From NCBI GenBank assembly GCA_041941305.1, contig JBGTQJ010000048.1, positions 5,312-69,311 on the forward strand: a DNA stretch of 64,000 nucleotides, given 5' to 3'. This document shows, piece by piece, positions 1 through 7,987 of this stretch; position 1 is the stretch's first letter; each line of letters begins with the position of its first letter. Both the position numbers and the translations under genes were made by a program. Under the pieces are notes generated by a model, which saw only the letters and a program-made list of their open reading frames with translations, did no database searches and was not told the DNA's origin. The DNA comes from JANSWP01 sp041941305. Lineage in GTDB: Bacteria > Bacteroidota > Bacteroidia > Chitinophagales > Saprospiraceae.

Positions 1-2
1 TC

Positions 3-1103
3 ATTATCCCCAACCTTACAGCTGGTGTTTACAGCATTACCATAACAGACGCCACGGGAAGTGTGGGTATTTTTGTAGGACAAGTTTTCGAGCCTTTTAG
101 TATGACCTCTGATATTGAATTGTCTCAGTATGGGGTCGCCAATGTCAGTTGCTATGAAGCTGCAGATGGCACCATTTCCATTACACCTAATCTGGGTTTA
201 CCACCTTATTCTTACAATTGGAACAATGGCAATCAGGAAAGCTCAGATAGCGATCTGGCAGCTGGTTCATATTCTGTAACCATCACAGATTCAAATGGCT
301 GTACAATTGTAGCCTATCCCAGTTTAACAGAACCAGAACCAGTCTCCTCAAATTTTGATTTATTCCAACCACATTGCAATCCTGATAACAGTGGCATCAT
401 TACAGTTCTTCCAGAAGGAGGAAATAGTCCATATACTTATGCTATCGATGGTGGTGATTTTAGTGCAACCCCTAGTTTTGGAGAGTTGTTCCCAGGATTT
501 TATACCATTCGAATTGAAGATGCTTTTGGTTGTAAATATGAAGAGGTAGTGAAAATGATAGAGCCCAATACCCTGGTTTTGGACTTAGATGAAGAACTCG
601 AAATTTGCCTGGGTGATAGCATCCAGCTAACTCCTTTTGTCAATGAACCGAATCTAACTTATGTCTGGACCTCTCTATCTCCAATCAACTGTCCGGATTG
701 CCCAAGACCCTATGTGGGACCTTATAATAATGCCAACTATCACCTACAAGCTATCCTACCAAATGGTTGCTTCCAAACTGATTCTATCAACATCATAGTC
801 AATAAATTCAGAAAACTCTACGTCCCAAATGTATTTAGCCCCAATAACGACGGACTTAATGACATTTTCAGAATTTATCCCAGTAAAGAAGTCGCACAAA
901 TATTAGAATTCGAAATATTCAATCGATGGGGCGCTATGGTTGCCTCTTACCGCAATTTGCTACCAAATGACGCCAATGCTGGTTGGGATGGAAGGATTGG
1001 AGAAGATTTGACAGATCTCGGAGTCTATGTCTGGAGGGCTAGTGTTCAGTTTTTAGATGGTGTCGTGATGGAGTATAAGGGGGATGTGATGGTGGCGAGA
1101 TAG
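3..1103 (+). CDS. Secreted SprB-repeat protein with gliding-motility/T9SS type B C-terminal domain (5' partial)
   Basis: The reading frame is open to the left edge of the window, so the gene begins upstream and only its last ~367 codons are here. The protein consists of repeated ~70-residue Ig-like units of the SprB type, with motifs such as GxYSVTITDSNGC and PPYSYNWNNG. It ends in a ~90-residue domain beginning LYVPNVFSPNNDGLND and closing with YKGDVMVAR. That ending is the gliding-motility-associated (CHU_C, type B) sorting domain that sends proteins through the type IX secretion system to the cell surface. A surface adhesin or matrix protein is the likely role; the ligand is unknown. The true N-terminus and signal peptide lie outside the window. 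The family call is firm, the biological role inferred. Confidence 0.93.
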   Translation: MIPNLTAGVYSITITDATGSVGIFVGQVFEPFSMTSDIELSQYGVANVSCYEAADGTISITPNLGLPPYSYNWNNGNQESSDSDLAAGSYSVTITDSNGCTIVAYPSLTEPEPVSSNFDLFQPHCNPDNSGIITVLPEGGNSPYTYAIDGGDFSATPSFGELFPGFYTIRIEDAFGCKYEEVVKMIEPNTLVLDLDEELEICLGDSIQLTPFVNEPNLTYVWTSLSPINCPDCPRPYVGPYNNANYHLQAILPNGCFQTDSINIIVNKFRKLYVPNVFSPNNDGLNDIFRIYPSKEVAQILEFEIFNRWGAMVASYRNLLPNDANAGWDGRIGEDLTDLGVYVWRASVQFLDGVVMEYKGDVMVAR

Positions 1104-1154
1104 CTTCCTTCATATTCATAAAACATAAATCACCTTTAATCAATATGACTTTCG

Positions 1155-1281
1155 AGGTGATGCCTTCGAGCAAGGACTGGAGTGTTGAAAAGAAGGTGTT
1201 GCCTCAAAAAGGAGTCTGGAATGAAAATTTAAGGCAACACCTTTTTCTCACGCTCAACAGCTCTTTCTCAAGGCATCACCT
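1155..1281. repeat. 127-bp nested imperfect palindrome
   Basis: Outer arms AGGTGATGCCTT (1155-1166) and AAGGCATCACCT (1270-1281) are perfect inverted repeats. Inner arms AAGGTGTTGCCT (1193-1204) and AGGCAACACCTT (1232-1243) are also perfectly inverted. The 26-nt segments between outer and inner arms are partly complementary, so the whole can fold into one long hairpin with a 27-nt loop. Outer and inner arms also resemble each other (GGTGATGCC, GGTGTTGCC). There is no T-run, so it is not a standard terminator. It fills most of the spacer between the surface protein gene and cinA. Confidence 0.75.
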
Positions 1282-1350
1282 TAATTATTTTCCAAATTGA
1301 GCATTGCTGAGAAAAAATAAAGAAATGGTGACGCTCACCTCTAACAATTT

Positions 1351-1358
1351 TATATTTG
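1351..1358 (+). promoter_or_regulatory. Candidate cinA promoter (-7 box TATATTTG)
   Basis: TATATTTG matches the Bacteroidota -7 consensus TAnnTTTG exactly and lies 25 bp before the cinA ATG. No clear TTG is seen at the expected -33 distance. Moderate confidence from the -7 box and position alone. Confidence 0.45.
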
Positions 1359-1383
1359 CCGCCCAAAAATTAAATCACCAAGC

Positions 1384-2619
1384 ATGGATATACACATCAT
1401 CACCATCGGCGACGAAATTCTCATTGGGCAAATTGTAGATACCAACTCCGCTTGGATGGCACAGCAACTGAACCTAATTGGAGCACACGTGGTGGGCATT
1501 TCTACAGTCGGAGATGGCAGAGAAGAAATCCTGGAAGGTTTGGAACATGCTTCTAAAAATGCAGATGTCATTTTAATTACCGGAGGTCTGGGGCCTACCA
1601 AAGATGATGTCACAAAAAAGGTTTTAGCAGAATATTTCGATACAGGTTTTGTATTTCATCAGGAAACCTGGGATCGCATCGTTCGAATGTTTGAACGATG
1701 GGGACGGAGTTATACAGAAGCACACCGACAGCAGTGTTTCATGCCCCAAAATGCACTCATAATGAAAAACAAAATGGGGAGTGCTCCAGGAATGTGGTTT
1801 GAAGAAAATGGAAAGGTCTATGCTTCCATGCCGGGGGTTCCCTTTGAGATGAAATATTTGATGGAATTTGAAATAATTCCAAAATTGAAGGAAAAATTTC
1901 CTGGAAAACCCATCGCTCATCGCACCGTTTTGACCGTTGGAGAAGGTGAATCTCGCCTGGCGAAAAGAATAGAAGACTTTGAAAGCAATCTACCCGAAAA
2001 TATCAAATTGGCATTTCTACCGGGTCTTGGACAAGTCCGATTGAGATTAACAGGATATTCAGAAGATGAAATTAAGCTGAATGAACAATTAGATGAAAAA
2101 GTGGAAGCACTCAAAGGATTGATCCCGGAGTTTATCTTCGGCTATGATCGAGACAACCTGGAAGCAGCAATTGGAAGAAAACTTAGGGAAAAAGGATTGA
2201 CTCTGGCAACTGCAGAAAGCTGCACCGGTGGTTATGTGGCGCATAAAATCACGGCTATTCCAGGTTCTTCTGATTATTTTATGGGCAGTGTAATTGCCTA
2301 CTCCAACGATATAAAAATGAAGCAATTGGGCGTACAGGAAACCACTTTAAAAGAACACGGTGCAGTAAGCGAACAAACAGTCCGTGAAATGGTACAGGGA
2401 ACTTTACATTTATTAAAGACAGATATTGCAATCGCCACTTCTGGCATCGCAGGTCCTGGTGGCGGAACTCCTGAAAAACCAGTTGGAACGGTTTGGTTGG
2501 CTGTTGGAAATAAAGATAAAGTTGAGGCTCGAAAGCTCCAAATTGGGAAAGATCGAATGAAAAACATTCAGTTTTCCACCGTTCAGGCTTTGGATATGTT
2601 GAGAAGATTTATTCGGTAG
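1384..2619 (+). CDS. cinA: CinA family nicotinamide-nucleotide amidohydrolase
   Basis: The 411-residue product has the normal two-domain CinA layout. The N-terminal MoCF/COG1058 domain carries GDEIL (residues 9-13) and TGGLGPTKDD (66-75). The C-terminal PncC-type domain begins near residue 270 with ATAESCTGG and includes ATSGIAGPGGGTPEKPVGT. The C-terminal domain of this family deamidates nicotinamide mononucleotide in NAD salvage; the N-terminal domain of related proteins has ADP-ribose pyrophosphatase activity. Length and both domains are intact. A consensus -7 box lies 25 bp upstream of the ATG. Despite the historical name, nothing here links it to competence. Confidence 0.96.
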   Translation: MDIHIITIGDEILIGQIVDTNSAWMAQQLNLIGAHVVGISTVGDGREEILEGLEHASKNADVILITGGLGPTKDDVTKKVLAEYFDTGFVFHQETWDRIVRMFERWGRSYTEAHRQQCFMPQNALIMKNKMGSAPGMWFEENGKVYASMPGVPFEMKYLMEFEIIPKLKEKFPGKPIAHRTVLTVGEGESRLAKRIEDFESNLPENIKLAFLPGLGQVRLRLTGYSEDEIKLNEQLDEKVEALKGLIPEFIFGYDRDNLEAAIGRKLREKGLTLATAESCTGGYVAHKITAIPGSSDYFMGSVIAYSNDIKMKQLGVQETTLKEHGAVSEQTVREMVQGTLHLLKTDIAIATSGIAGPGGGTPEKPVGTVWLAVGNKDKVEARKLQIGKDRMKNIQFSTVQALDMLRRFIR

Positions 2620-2673
2620 ATGATCAAATGCCAATGCTCTGCAATCTAAAACACCTTAAGATGGCTGCGAGTA

Positions 2674-2787
2674 GTCGGATTTTGCAATCCGACATGCCCA
2701 AGGATGAATTCAAGTCGTTGCTATTTCATTCACTGAAAAGAAAAAATCATGTTCCCCTAATTACCCCGCTGGATTGCAAAATCCAGC
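2674..2787. repeat. Two related GGATT/AATCC hairpins downstream of cinA
   Basis: GTCGGAT-TTTGCA-ATCCGAC (2674-2693) and GCTGGATT-GCAA-AATCCAGC (2768-2787) are perfect hairpins that share the GGATTxTGCAAxATCC core in opposite versions. They sit in the 384-bp spacer 2620-3003, which otherwise contains the hexamer array and terminator listed separately and no convincing gene. They look like copies of a short dispersed palindromic repeat. Confidence 0.6.
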
Positions 2788-2828
2788 CTCTCTATTCCAG
2801 CGCTAAATTACTGTCTAGGAAATTTTAA

Positions 2829-2870
2829 CTTAGACTTAATCTTAATCTTAATCTTAAACTTAATCTTAAC
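2829..2870 (+). repeat. Hexanucleotide microsatellite (CTTAAT-type), 7 units
   Basis: Seven successive 6-bp units read CTTAGA, then three CTTAAT, then CTTAAA, CTTAAT and CTTAAC. It lies directly upstream (on the plus strand) of the minus-strand terminator at 2872-2905. It is one of three period-6 arrays in this window; the others are at 12982-13029 and 31887-31940. Confidence 0.85.
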
Positions 2871-2871
2871 C

Positions 2872-2905
2872 AAAAAAGCCTGCCCCGGCATTCCGGGAAC
2901 AGGCT
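2872..2905 (-). terminator. Rho-independent terminator of the SPOR-like gene
   Basis: On the minus strand the stem is AGCCTG (plus 2900-2905) with AA, CCCGG and an ATG-containing loop, closing with CCGGG and CAGGCT, and followed by TTTTTT (plus 2872-2877). It lies ~100 nt past the stop codon of the gene at 3004-3465. Confidence 0.75.
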
Positions 2906-3003
2906 CCATCGTCATTGGTCTCAAGAAAAGAAAACTACTATTTTCTGTTTCAACGATGGCTCTTTAAGGGAGTCTATCGCGAGTACAGTTCAAAGTTTAA
3001 TGA

Positions 3004-3465
3004 TCATTCACCTGGTATGCGCCGCTTCCCTTCTTTGTATTCAATAATTCTGGCTTCTGGCGCTTTGTGAATAATGATGTTGTTTAAAAAGTTTTTGGTA
3101 GCCTCAAAAGAGGTGAAATTCGTTTTTATCACATAAGAATACCCTCCTTCAATCAGTTTATCGTAATACACATTTCCAAACTGTTTGAATATTGCCTTAT
3201 CACGTTCCAATGGAAAATTGGAAGCTGCCAATTCAATTACGATTCCTGTATGTGTTTTGGATAATTTTCGGTGATAACGATAAGAAGAAGTTATTGCTGG
3301 TTTATCTTGTGAAGGAGTTGATTTCGCTTCTTTTGCGGTCACGGTAAGATTCTCTTTATTGGAAACTTTGGTAGGTTTGGTATTCCAATAAGTCTGTGCA
3401 TGACTCCCAAAAGAAACCATAAGCACAGCAAGCATTAGGACAAGTCGTTGGAGGGATATGTTCAT
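3004..3465 (-). CDS. Periplasmic protein with SPOR-like domain
   Basis: The 153-residue protein has an N-terminal signal peptide (hydrophobic LVLMLAVLMVSF, likely cleaved after SHAQ, residue 24). A ~45-residue low-complexity Thr/Lys-rich linker follows, then a globular C-terminal half (about 70-150) with the pattern GIVIELAASNFPL...GGYSYVIKTNFTSFEATKNF. That is the beta-alpha-beta rhythm of SPOR-type domains, which bind denuded peptidoglycan glycan. The assignment rests on pattern only and could be wrong. It stands alone on the minus strand with its own terminator. Confidence 0.7.
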   Translation of the reverse strand: MNISLQRLVLMLAVLMVSFGSHAQTYWNTKPTKVSNKENLTVTAKEAKSTPSQDKPAITSSYRYHRKLSKTHTGIVIELAASNFPLERDKAIFKQFGNVYYDKLIEGGYSYVIKTNFTSFEATKNFLNNIIIHKAPEARIIEYKEGKRRIPGE

Positions 3466-3683
3466 GACAGTTTTTGAGAATTTAAAAAATATATATAAAA
3501 TATAAATTCTTTAAAAATTGGTAAACAATGATTTATTTATAAAAAATTGTGCCAAGTTGTTCAAAAAAGAAAACAAGTAATAGTGTCATGAAACTTATAT
3601 CACTCGTAGAGAAACTGATTTTATTGAAAAATCTAACACATTAGAAACTGTTTTGAAATACATCAATAATTTTTAAACATACG

Positions 3684-4451
3684 CTAATCAACAATATTAA
3701 AAGAGCGACTGACCCAAACAAAGGCTCCATTGTCTTGTATAGAGGCTGTAATTGTAAAGGTTCCTCCTTTTTTTGCTTTTTCTACTATTTTGGTAAGTTC
3801 TTTTGAGATTTTGCCTTTGTCATTTTGAGCATTGATAAGTCTCTTCTTTTTTTCGAAGGTAAAGACTAAATCGTTGACATGGTAAGTTTCCCCAAGCGGG
3901 TCTCGGATAAGAATGGTATTGTATAAATTCTCTTTCAATTGAGATGAAGATATTTGGGAACCCATCAAATTGCCCCAATAAATATTGTAGTTTTCTGATA
4001 AATCCCTTTCTTCCGCTTTTAGAGAAAATTGAATGGGTAGGTTTAATTTAACTGCCACTCTTGCTCCATTTTCCTCACCAGGCTCCCATTTTGGCATTTG
4101 TGCAATGACTGCCAAAGATGCTTCGCCACAGCCCCCCCCTATATCTTTTAATATGGAGGGTTCGATAATATCCCCTTCAGCATCTACTACAAAACTCACA
4201 TAGACAGAGCCTTCAATTTCCTCATTTCGTGCAGTTTCAGGATAAACCAGATAATTGGAAATAAACGCAACTATCGCATGATTGGAGCATTGTCGCTTTT
4301 CATCAGAATTATTTTCGTAATCTTCGCAACCCGGAAAGTAAGGCATTTGTTCTGCATGCGTCAAAGCTTCCGTGTTGTTATCAAAAATTTGGGCAGAAAG
4401 TGTGTGGCAGAGCAGTAAAGCCACCGTGGTGGTGAAGTTTAAGACTCTCAT
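3684..4451 (-). CDS. Secreted TonB C-terminal domain protein
   Basis: The 255-residue protein starts with a signal peptide (MRVLNFTTTVALLLCHTLSAQ). Residues ~35-145 form a TonB C-terminal-like domain: MPYFPGCEDY, then YPETARNEEIEGSVYVSFVVDAEGDI and MPKWEPGEENG. These are hallmarks of Bacteroidota TonB-family energy-transducer proteins. There is no N-terminal membrane anchor beyond the signal peptide, so it is probably periplasmic rather than a true ExbB/D partner. The last ~90 residues (from ~165) are unrecognised. No exbB, exbD or TonB-dependent receptor lies nearby. Confidence 0.75.
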   Translation of the reverse strand: MRVLNFTTTVALLLCHTLSAQIFDNNTEALTHAEQMPYFPGCEDYENNSDEKRQCSNHAIVAFISNYLVYPETARNEEIEGSVYVSFVVDAEGDIIEPSILKDIGGGCGEASLAVIAQMPKWEPGEENGARVAVKLNLPIQFSLKAEERDLSENYNIYWGNLMGSQISSSQLKENLYNTILIRDPLGETYHVNDLVFTFEKKKRLINAQNDKGKISKELTKIVEKAKKGGTFTITASIQDNGAFVWVSRSFNIVD

Positions 4452-4714
4452 AGTTTTGCTTTTTTGTTGTACCAGGGGATTTCAAATTAATACAATATGT
4501 TATATATGGCAGGGAATATTGTGCCAAAATACTAAAACTGTAATTATTTAGCGGGGCTTCTGTTGGATAGTCATAATCATTGAATACAAAGTAGATAGAG
4601 CAGCGTAATCCATAATTTTGCTGCATACTTTTTCTTCTTTTCTGCTAACACCATTTTGCAATCCTGCTGTCCAGCCTCAATGGTATCAGCAGAAAAGAAA
4701 ATATAATCTTATTC

Positions 4715-5236
4715 ATGTCAAATAATATAGTCATCATCCAGGCAAGCTCAAGGAGTAAAGGAAATACCCATAAAATCGTAAAATGCCTCCTTGATAATGC
4801 AGACTTCGATTTTATTGATTTAAAAGATTATCAAATTAGTCATTACGATTATGACTCCAAAAATCGAGAAGACGACTTCATACCCTTGATGAGACATATT
4901 GTGGAAAAGTACGATGCCATCATTTTTGCTACTCCGGTTTATTGGTACTCCATGAGTGGCATTTTGAAAGTATTTTTTGATAGAATAACGGACCTCTTAA
5001 AAATAGAAAAAGAGACAGGGAGAAAATTAAGAGGAAAAAATATGGCGATGCTCAGTTGTGGCTCTGAGGAGCACCTAAATGAAGGTTTTGAGATTCCATT
5101 TAGGGAATCCGCCGATTATCTGGGGATGAATTATTTGGGAGAAGTGCATACCTGGGTATTTGATGATTTAATCCCCAAAAAAGCAAAAGAAAATTTAATG
5201 GCGTTTTTGAAGATAATAAATGAAGGGTGGACATAG
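4715..5236 (+). CDS. NAD(P)H-dependent FMN reductase / flavodoxin-like oxidoreductase
   Basis: The 173-residue protein has the flavodoxin-like fold of the WrbA/NAD(P)H-dependent oxidoreductase family. The phosphate-binding loop SSRSKGNT (residues 11-18) is followed by PVYWYSMSGILKVFFDR (about 75-91), the usual isoalloxazine-side segment. It probably reduces flavin or quinone-like substrates in the cytoplasm. The last five codons and the stop (NEGWT, from 5219) lie inside a dispersed 42-bp repeat also found at 20421-20462, so the native C-terminus may have been replaced. The cytochrome P450 gene begins 63 bp downstream on the same strand, so an electron-supply role is possible but unproven. 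Confidence 0.85.
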   Translation: MSNNIVIIQASSRSKGNTHKIVKCLLDNADFDFIDLKDYQISHYDYDSKNREDDFIPLMRHIVEKYDAIIFATPVYWYSMSGILKVFFDRITDLLKIEKETGRKLRGKNMAMLSCGSEEHLNEGFEIPFRESADYLGMNYLGEVHTWVFDDLIPKKAKENLMAFLKIINEGWT

Positions 5237-5260
5237 GCGGCTATTTGTCCCTTTGGGAAA
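5219..5260 (+). repeat. 42-bp dispersed repeat, copy 1
   Basis: It matches 20421-20462 at 39 of 42 positions; both begin AATGAAGGG and run through GTCCCTTTGGGAA. This copy overlaps the end of the oxidoreductase gene and supplies its stop codon. No target duplication is obvious. Confidence 0.8.
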
Positions 5261-5299
5261 ACCTCCCTCTAAAGAACACACCTCTCAAACAATAAACTC

Positions 5300-6640
5300 A
5301 TGAGTTCCAAAAAGAAAACACTACCCGTCTATCGGGGTCATTGGCTATGGAAAAGTACATTGGAGATATTAAAAGATCCTTTGGCTTTTTACACGAAATG
5401 TATGAAGTTATATGGAGACACTTTTTATGTTGGCGTGCCTTTTGGGAAAGCTATCATCACGGGAAATCCTGGTCTGATCCAGCATGTTTTGCAAAGAAAT
5501 CACAAAAACTTTCCTAAAGATCGAGGGTATGACCAACTGGCACTTTTGCTGGGCAGGGGCTTGGTAACCAGCAAAGGCGAATTGTGGAAAAAGCAAAGGC
5601 GAATTGCACAGCCTACTTTTCACAAGAAAAGTCTGGAGAAGCTTTTTCAGTCGATGGGAGTCGTAACAAAAAATTATTTGAAAGAATTGGATGCTCAAAG
5701 GGGAACAGAGTTGGACATTTCAAAGGAAATGATGGCAGTAACAGCAAAAATTGCCATGAAAGCGCTTTTCAGCACAGACATGAAAGGAGATTTGCTGGAT
5801 ATTTACGATTGTATTTCCTTCTCCCAGGAATACGCCGCAGAGCGATTTTTAAATCCCATTGCCATTCCTCTAAGCTATATCAATGGTAAGCATAGAAAAT
5901 TCAAAAAACAAAAACAGGTCATGGACAATCTGATTTATGGCTTGATCGAACAACGGAAATCTGCAAAAGAAAAACAACACGATTTTCTTCAAATGCTTAT
6001 GGACGCCCGCTATGAAGATACCGGAGAACCAATGAGCGAGGTACAACTCAGAGACGAATTAGTCACTATTTTCTCAGCTGGTCATGAAACTTCTGCCAAT
6101 GGGCTTTCCTGGACCTTGTATTTGCTTTGTCAGCATCCTGAAATTGTTGAAAAAATCAGAGCCGAAGTAAAAGAGGTGTTGGGGGATCGGATGCCAGAAT
6201 TTGAAGATTTGAAAAACTTGATTTATACAAAGCAAGTAATTGAAGAAGGAATGCGCTTATACCCTCCTGTCTGGGGAGTTGGAAGAGTAGTAGGCGAAGC
6301 AGATGAATGGGAAGGCTATCAATTGGAACCCAAAACAGTAGTGGCTACACTTATTTATTTGCTGCATCGCAATCCAGAGTTGTGGGAAAACCCCGATAAG
6401 TTTGACCCAGATCGCTTTCTTCCTGAGAAAGTAAAAGCACGCCCCCGATTTCAATACATTCCCTTTGGAGCAGGTCCTCGAATGTGCATAGGCAATCACT
6501 TCGCAATGATGGAAATGCAATTACTATTAGCAGTATTGCTCAGAGATTTCAATTTTGAGCTAGTCGAAAACCAACGGATTGTGACACAACCATTGGTAAC
6601 TTTGAGACCAAAGTATGGGATTCAAATGAAGATAAGTTAA
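5300..6640 (+). CDS. Cytochrome P450
   Basis: The 446-residue soluble P450 has the I-helix oxygen-activation motif AGHETSA (around residue 260), the K-helix ExxR (EEGMRLYPP, ~315), a PERF-like DPDRFLPE, and the heme loop FGAGPRMCIG with its cysteine thiolate near residue 395. There is no membrane anchor. Sequence style resembles the CYP4/CYP102-like monooxygenases common in marine Bacteroidota, which hydroxylate fatty acids or terpenoids; the substrate cannot be told from the sequence. No ferredoxin or dedicated reductase gene is adjacent except the flavodoxin-like reductase gene upstream. Confidence 0.95.
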   Translation: MSSKKKTLPVYRGHWLWKSTLEILKDPLAFYTKCMKLYGDTFYVGVPFGKAIITGNPGLIQHVLQRNHKNFPKDRGYDQLALLLGRGLVTSKGELWKKQRRIAQPTFHKKSLEKLFQSMGVVTKNYLKELDAQRGTELDISKEMMAVTAKIAMKALFSTDMKGDLLDIYDCISFSQEYAAERFLNPIAIPLSYINGKHRKFKKQKQVMDNLIYGLIEQRKSAKEKQHDFLQMLMDARYEDTGEPMSEVQLRDELVTIFSAGHETSANGLSWTLYLLCQHPEIVEKIRAEVKEVLGDRMPEFEDLKNLIYTKQVIEEGMRLYPPVWGVGRVVGEADEWEGYQLEPKTVVATLIYLLHRNPELWENPDKFDPDRFLPEKVKARPRFQYIPFGAGPRMCIGNHFAMMEMQLLLAVLLRDFNFELVENQRIVTQPLVTLRPKYGIQMKIS

Positions 6641-6644
6641 CTTT

Positions 6645-6944
6645 TTATCCCTTCATTTTTTCAGGGTCTTGACGAGTGTCAAAAACATCTGTCATAAAAA
6701 CTTTTTGTCCAATAATCCGATAAATAATTTTGTAATCTCCTTCCACTAAATAGCGGTGACCCTAATTCAATTTTTTAAGATGCTCTTCTTCTTGCCCAGC
6801 ATTTGGAAAGTTTTTTAAAATCAAGGATTTCTGAATAATATTAGACCGCAGAATACGTCCATGTTTTCCTAAACCTTTCTTTTTGTAGTAATCGTAAATT
6901 TCCCGGAGAGATTCTCTGGCTGGATTGGTTATTACAACTCTCAT
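6645..6944 (-). pseudogene. RelE/ParE-family toxin interrupted by an in-frame amber codon
   Basis: The first 60 codons encode a typical RelE/ParE N-terminus (MRVVITNPARESLREIYDYY). Translation stops at TAG (6762-6764) after HLKKLN. Reading through in the same frame continues without a gap as GHRYLVEGDYKIIYRI, then VFMTDVFDTRQDP, to TAA at 6645-6647. That is exactly the C-terminal beta-sheet expected of this toxin family. A single base substitution therefore separates the allele from a ~99-codon toxin. It lies 25 bp downstream of an intact antitoxin gene. It is probably inactive unless TAG is suppressed. Confidence 0.85.
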
Positions 6945-6969
6945 AATTATAGAGGAAAGGGATTAATAC

Positions 6970-7203
6970 TTACCAATTTTCGTTTTCTAATGTTTCAATA
7001 TCAACATATTCCCCTTTTTCAATTGCTTTGTTTGAAGCTTCGGCACGAGCTACCAATTCTTCAATTGATATAGGCTTTAGAGTAAGTTCATATTCATCTG
7101 TTTCAGAAATGCCTTTGAACTCTAATAGTTTTTGAATGATTGAATCATCCTGCAACCCGGCTAACCATTGAATAAGATTTAATTTTGCAGTTTGAATATC
7201 CAT
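6970..7203 (-). CDS. Antitoxin of RelE/ParE-type TA pair
   Basis: The 77-residue acidic protein has the layout common to Bacteroidota RelE/ParE-associated antitoxins. An N-terminal helix (MDIQTAKLNLIQWLAGLQDD) is followed by a P-I-S-I-E-E-L motif and a charged C-terminal helix that would wrap the toxin. The position upstream of the toxin gene with a short spacer is classical. The open reading frame is intact although the toxin is broken, as expected after toxin loss. Confidence 0.75.
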   Translation of the reverse strand: MDIQTAKLNLIQWLAGLQDDSIIQKLLEFKGISETDEYELTLKPISIEELVARAEASNKAIEKGEYVDIETLENENW

Positions 7204-7404
7204 TTTAAAATATTTTACATATAAACTAAGGTTTTTATCGCATAAAAGTTTAAACCATGAATTCGATTCTATAGTATTTAATGTAGTTACAAACCTCCTA
7301 TTTCAAATTGAGCACATCCCTTATTTCCGAAATATATTTTGTTCCGGTTCTCACTCTGGTTTGTTGTACATCATCTAAAATCAAAATCAGGCGATTGTGA
7401 ATAA

Positions 7405-7548
7405 TTAGAAATCGTCTTTTTGAGCATTTTCAATCATTTGCTTCATTTGCACGGAATCAACTACCATATCTTGTCCACAAACTGTATGCATTGAAAAACC
7501 AAAAAGGAAAAAGCAAAATATTTTGAGCATTTGTTTGGCAACCTTCAT
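7405..7548 (-). CDS. Short secreted peptide or gene remnant
   Basis: From the ATG at 7548 the reading frame encodes 47 residues: a good signal peptide (MLKIFCFFLFGFSMHTVCGQ) followed by only ~22 residues ending QKDDF. The longer frame starts at 7605, but the signal peptide favours 7548. The region further downstream (7250-7400, minus strand) shows a short unrelated open stretch in another frame, so this may be the 5' end of a truncated secreted protein. No family was recognised. Confidence 0.4.
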   Translation of the reverse strand: MKVAKQMLKIFCFFLFGFSMHTVCGQDMVVDSVQMKQMIENAQKDDF

Positions 7549-7784
7549 TTTGCCATAATTTTTAAACCTTGAATAGTGAGATGGAAATTTAATAAGAAGG
7601 AGCATATTTTGGTGGTTTTGGTGTAGTAAAACTTAAAAGTTGATTCAAAGAAGCTGGATTATTCTGGAGGATTGAAATGCTTTCTGACAAGACGCGATAA
7701 TTAAATCCCAGACCTGAATATTTAACCGATAAAATTCAATCAAGCTATGAGAAATTTTGATACATCTTTATGTACAGAATTCCT

Positions 7785-7792
7785 TACCTTTG
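7785..7792 (+). promoter_or_regulatory. Candidate metH promoter (-7 box TACCTTTG)
   Basis: TACCTTTG fits the TAnnTTTG consensus and is followed by C. No well-placed -33 TTG is present. Use of this promoter would give metH a ~190-nt leader holding the tandem hairpins at 7845-7894. A weaker alternative start region lies at 7931-7961 (TTGAC, then TAGAATCTTG). Confidence 0.4.
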
Positions 7793-7844
7793 CATTCGAA
7801 TCAAATCTTCCCAATTCAAAGTATTCCACAAAATTTTTCGCAAC

Positions 7845-7894
7845 CCGGTAGCACAACATTCATGTTGTCCGGTTCGGTGGTATTCATGCCACGG
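7845..7894 (+). repeat. Tandem hairpins in the metH leader
   Basis: Hairpin 1 pairs CCGG (7845-7848) and ACAAC (7853-7857) with GTTGT (7864-7868) and CCGG (7869-7872). Hairpin 2 pairs GTGG (7877-7880) with CCAC (7889-7892). Both loops contain ATTCAT. None of the conserved elements of cobalamin or SAM riboswitches could be recognised. The spacer 7549-7987 holds no gene. Confidence 0.5.
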
Positions 7895-7987
7895 AAAATA
7901 AGCGCTGTATTTTTTCACTAAAAACAGCTATTGACAAAGTGGCAAAATTTGTAGAATCTTGCCATCCTTAAAATTCATCAGAAAACA

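Noticed and set aside
2628..2828. 66-codon frame after cinA
   Set aside because: Mostly translates the two GGATT hairpins; not protein-like.
7800..7987. Cobalamin riboswitch before metH
   Set aside because: No B12-box or other conserved riboswitch elements could be found by eye; only simple hairpins.
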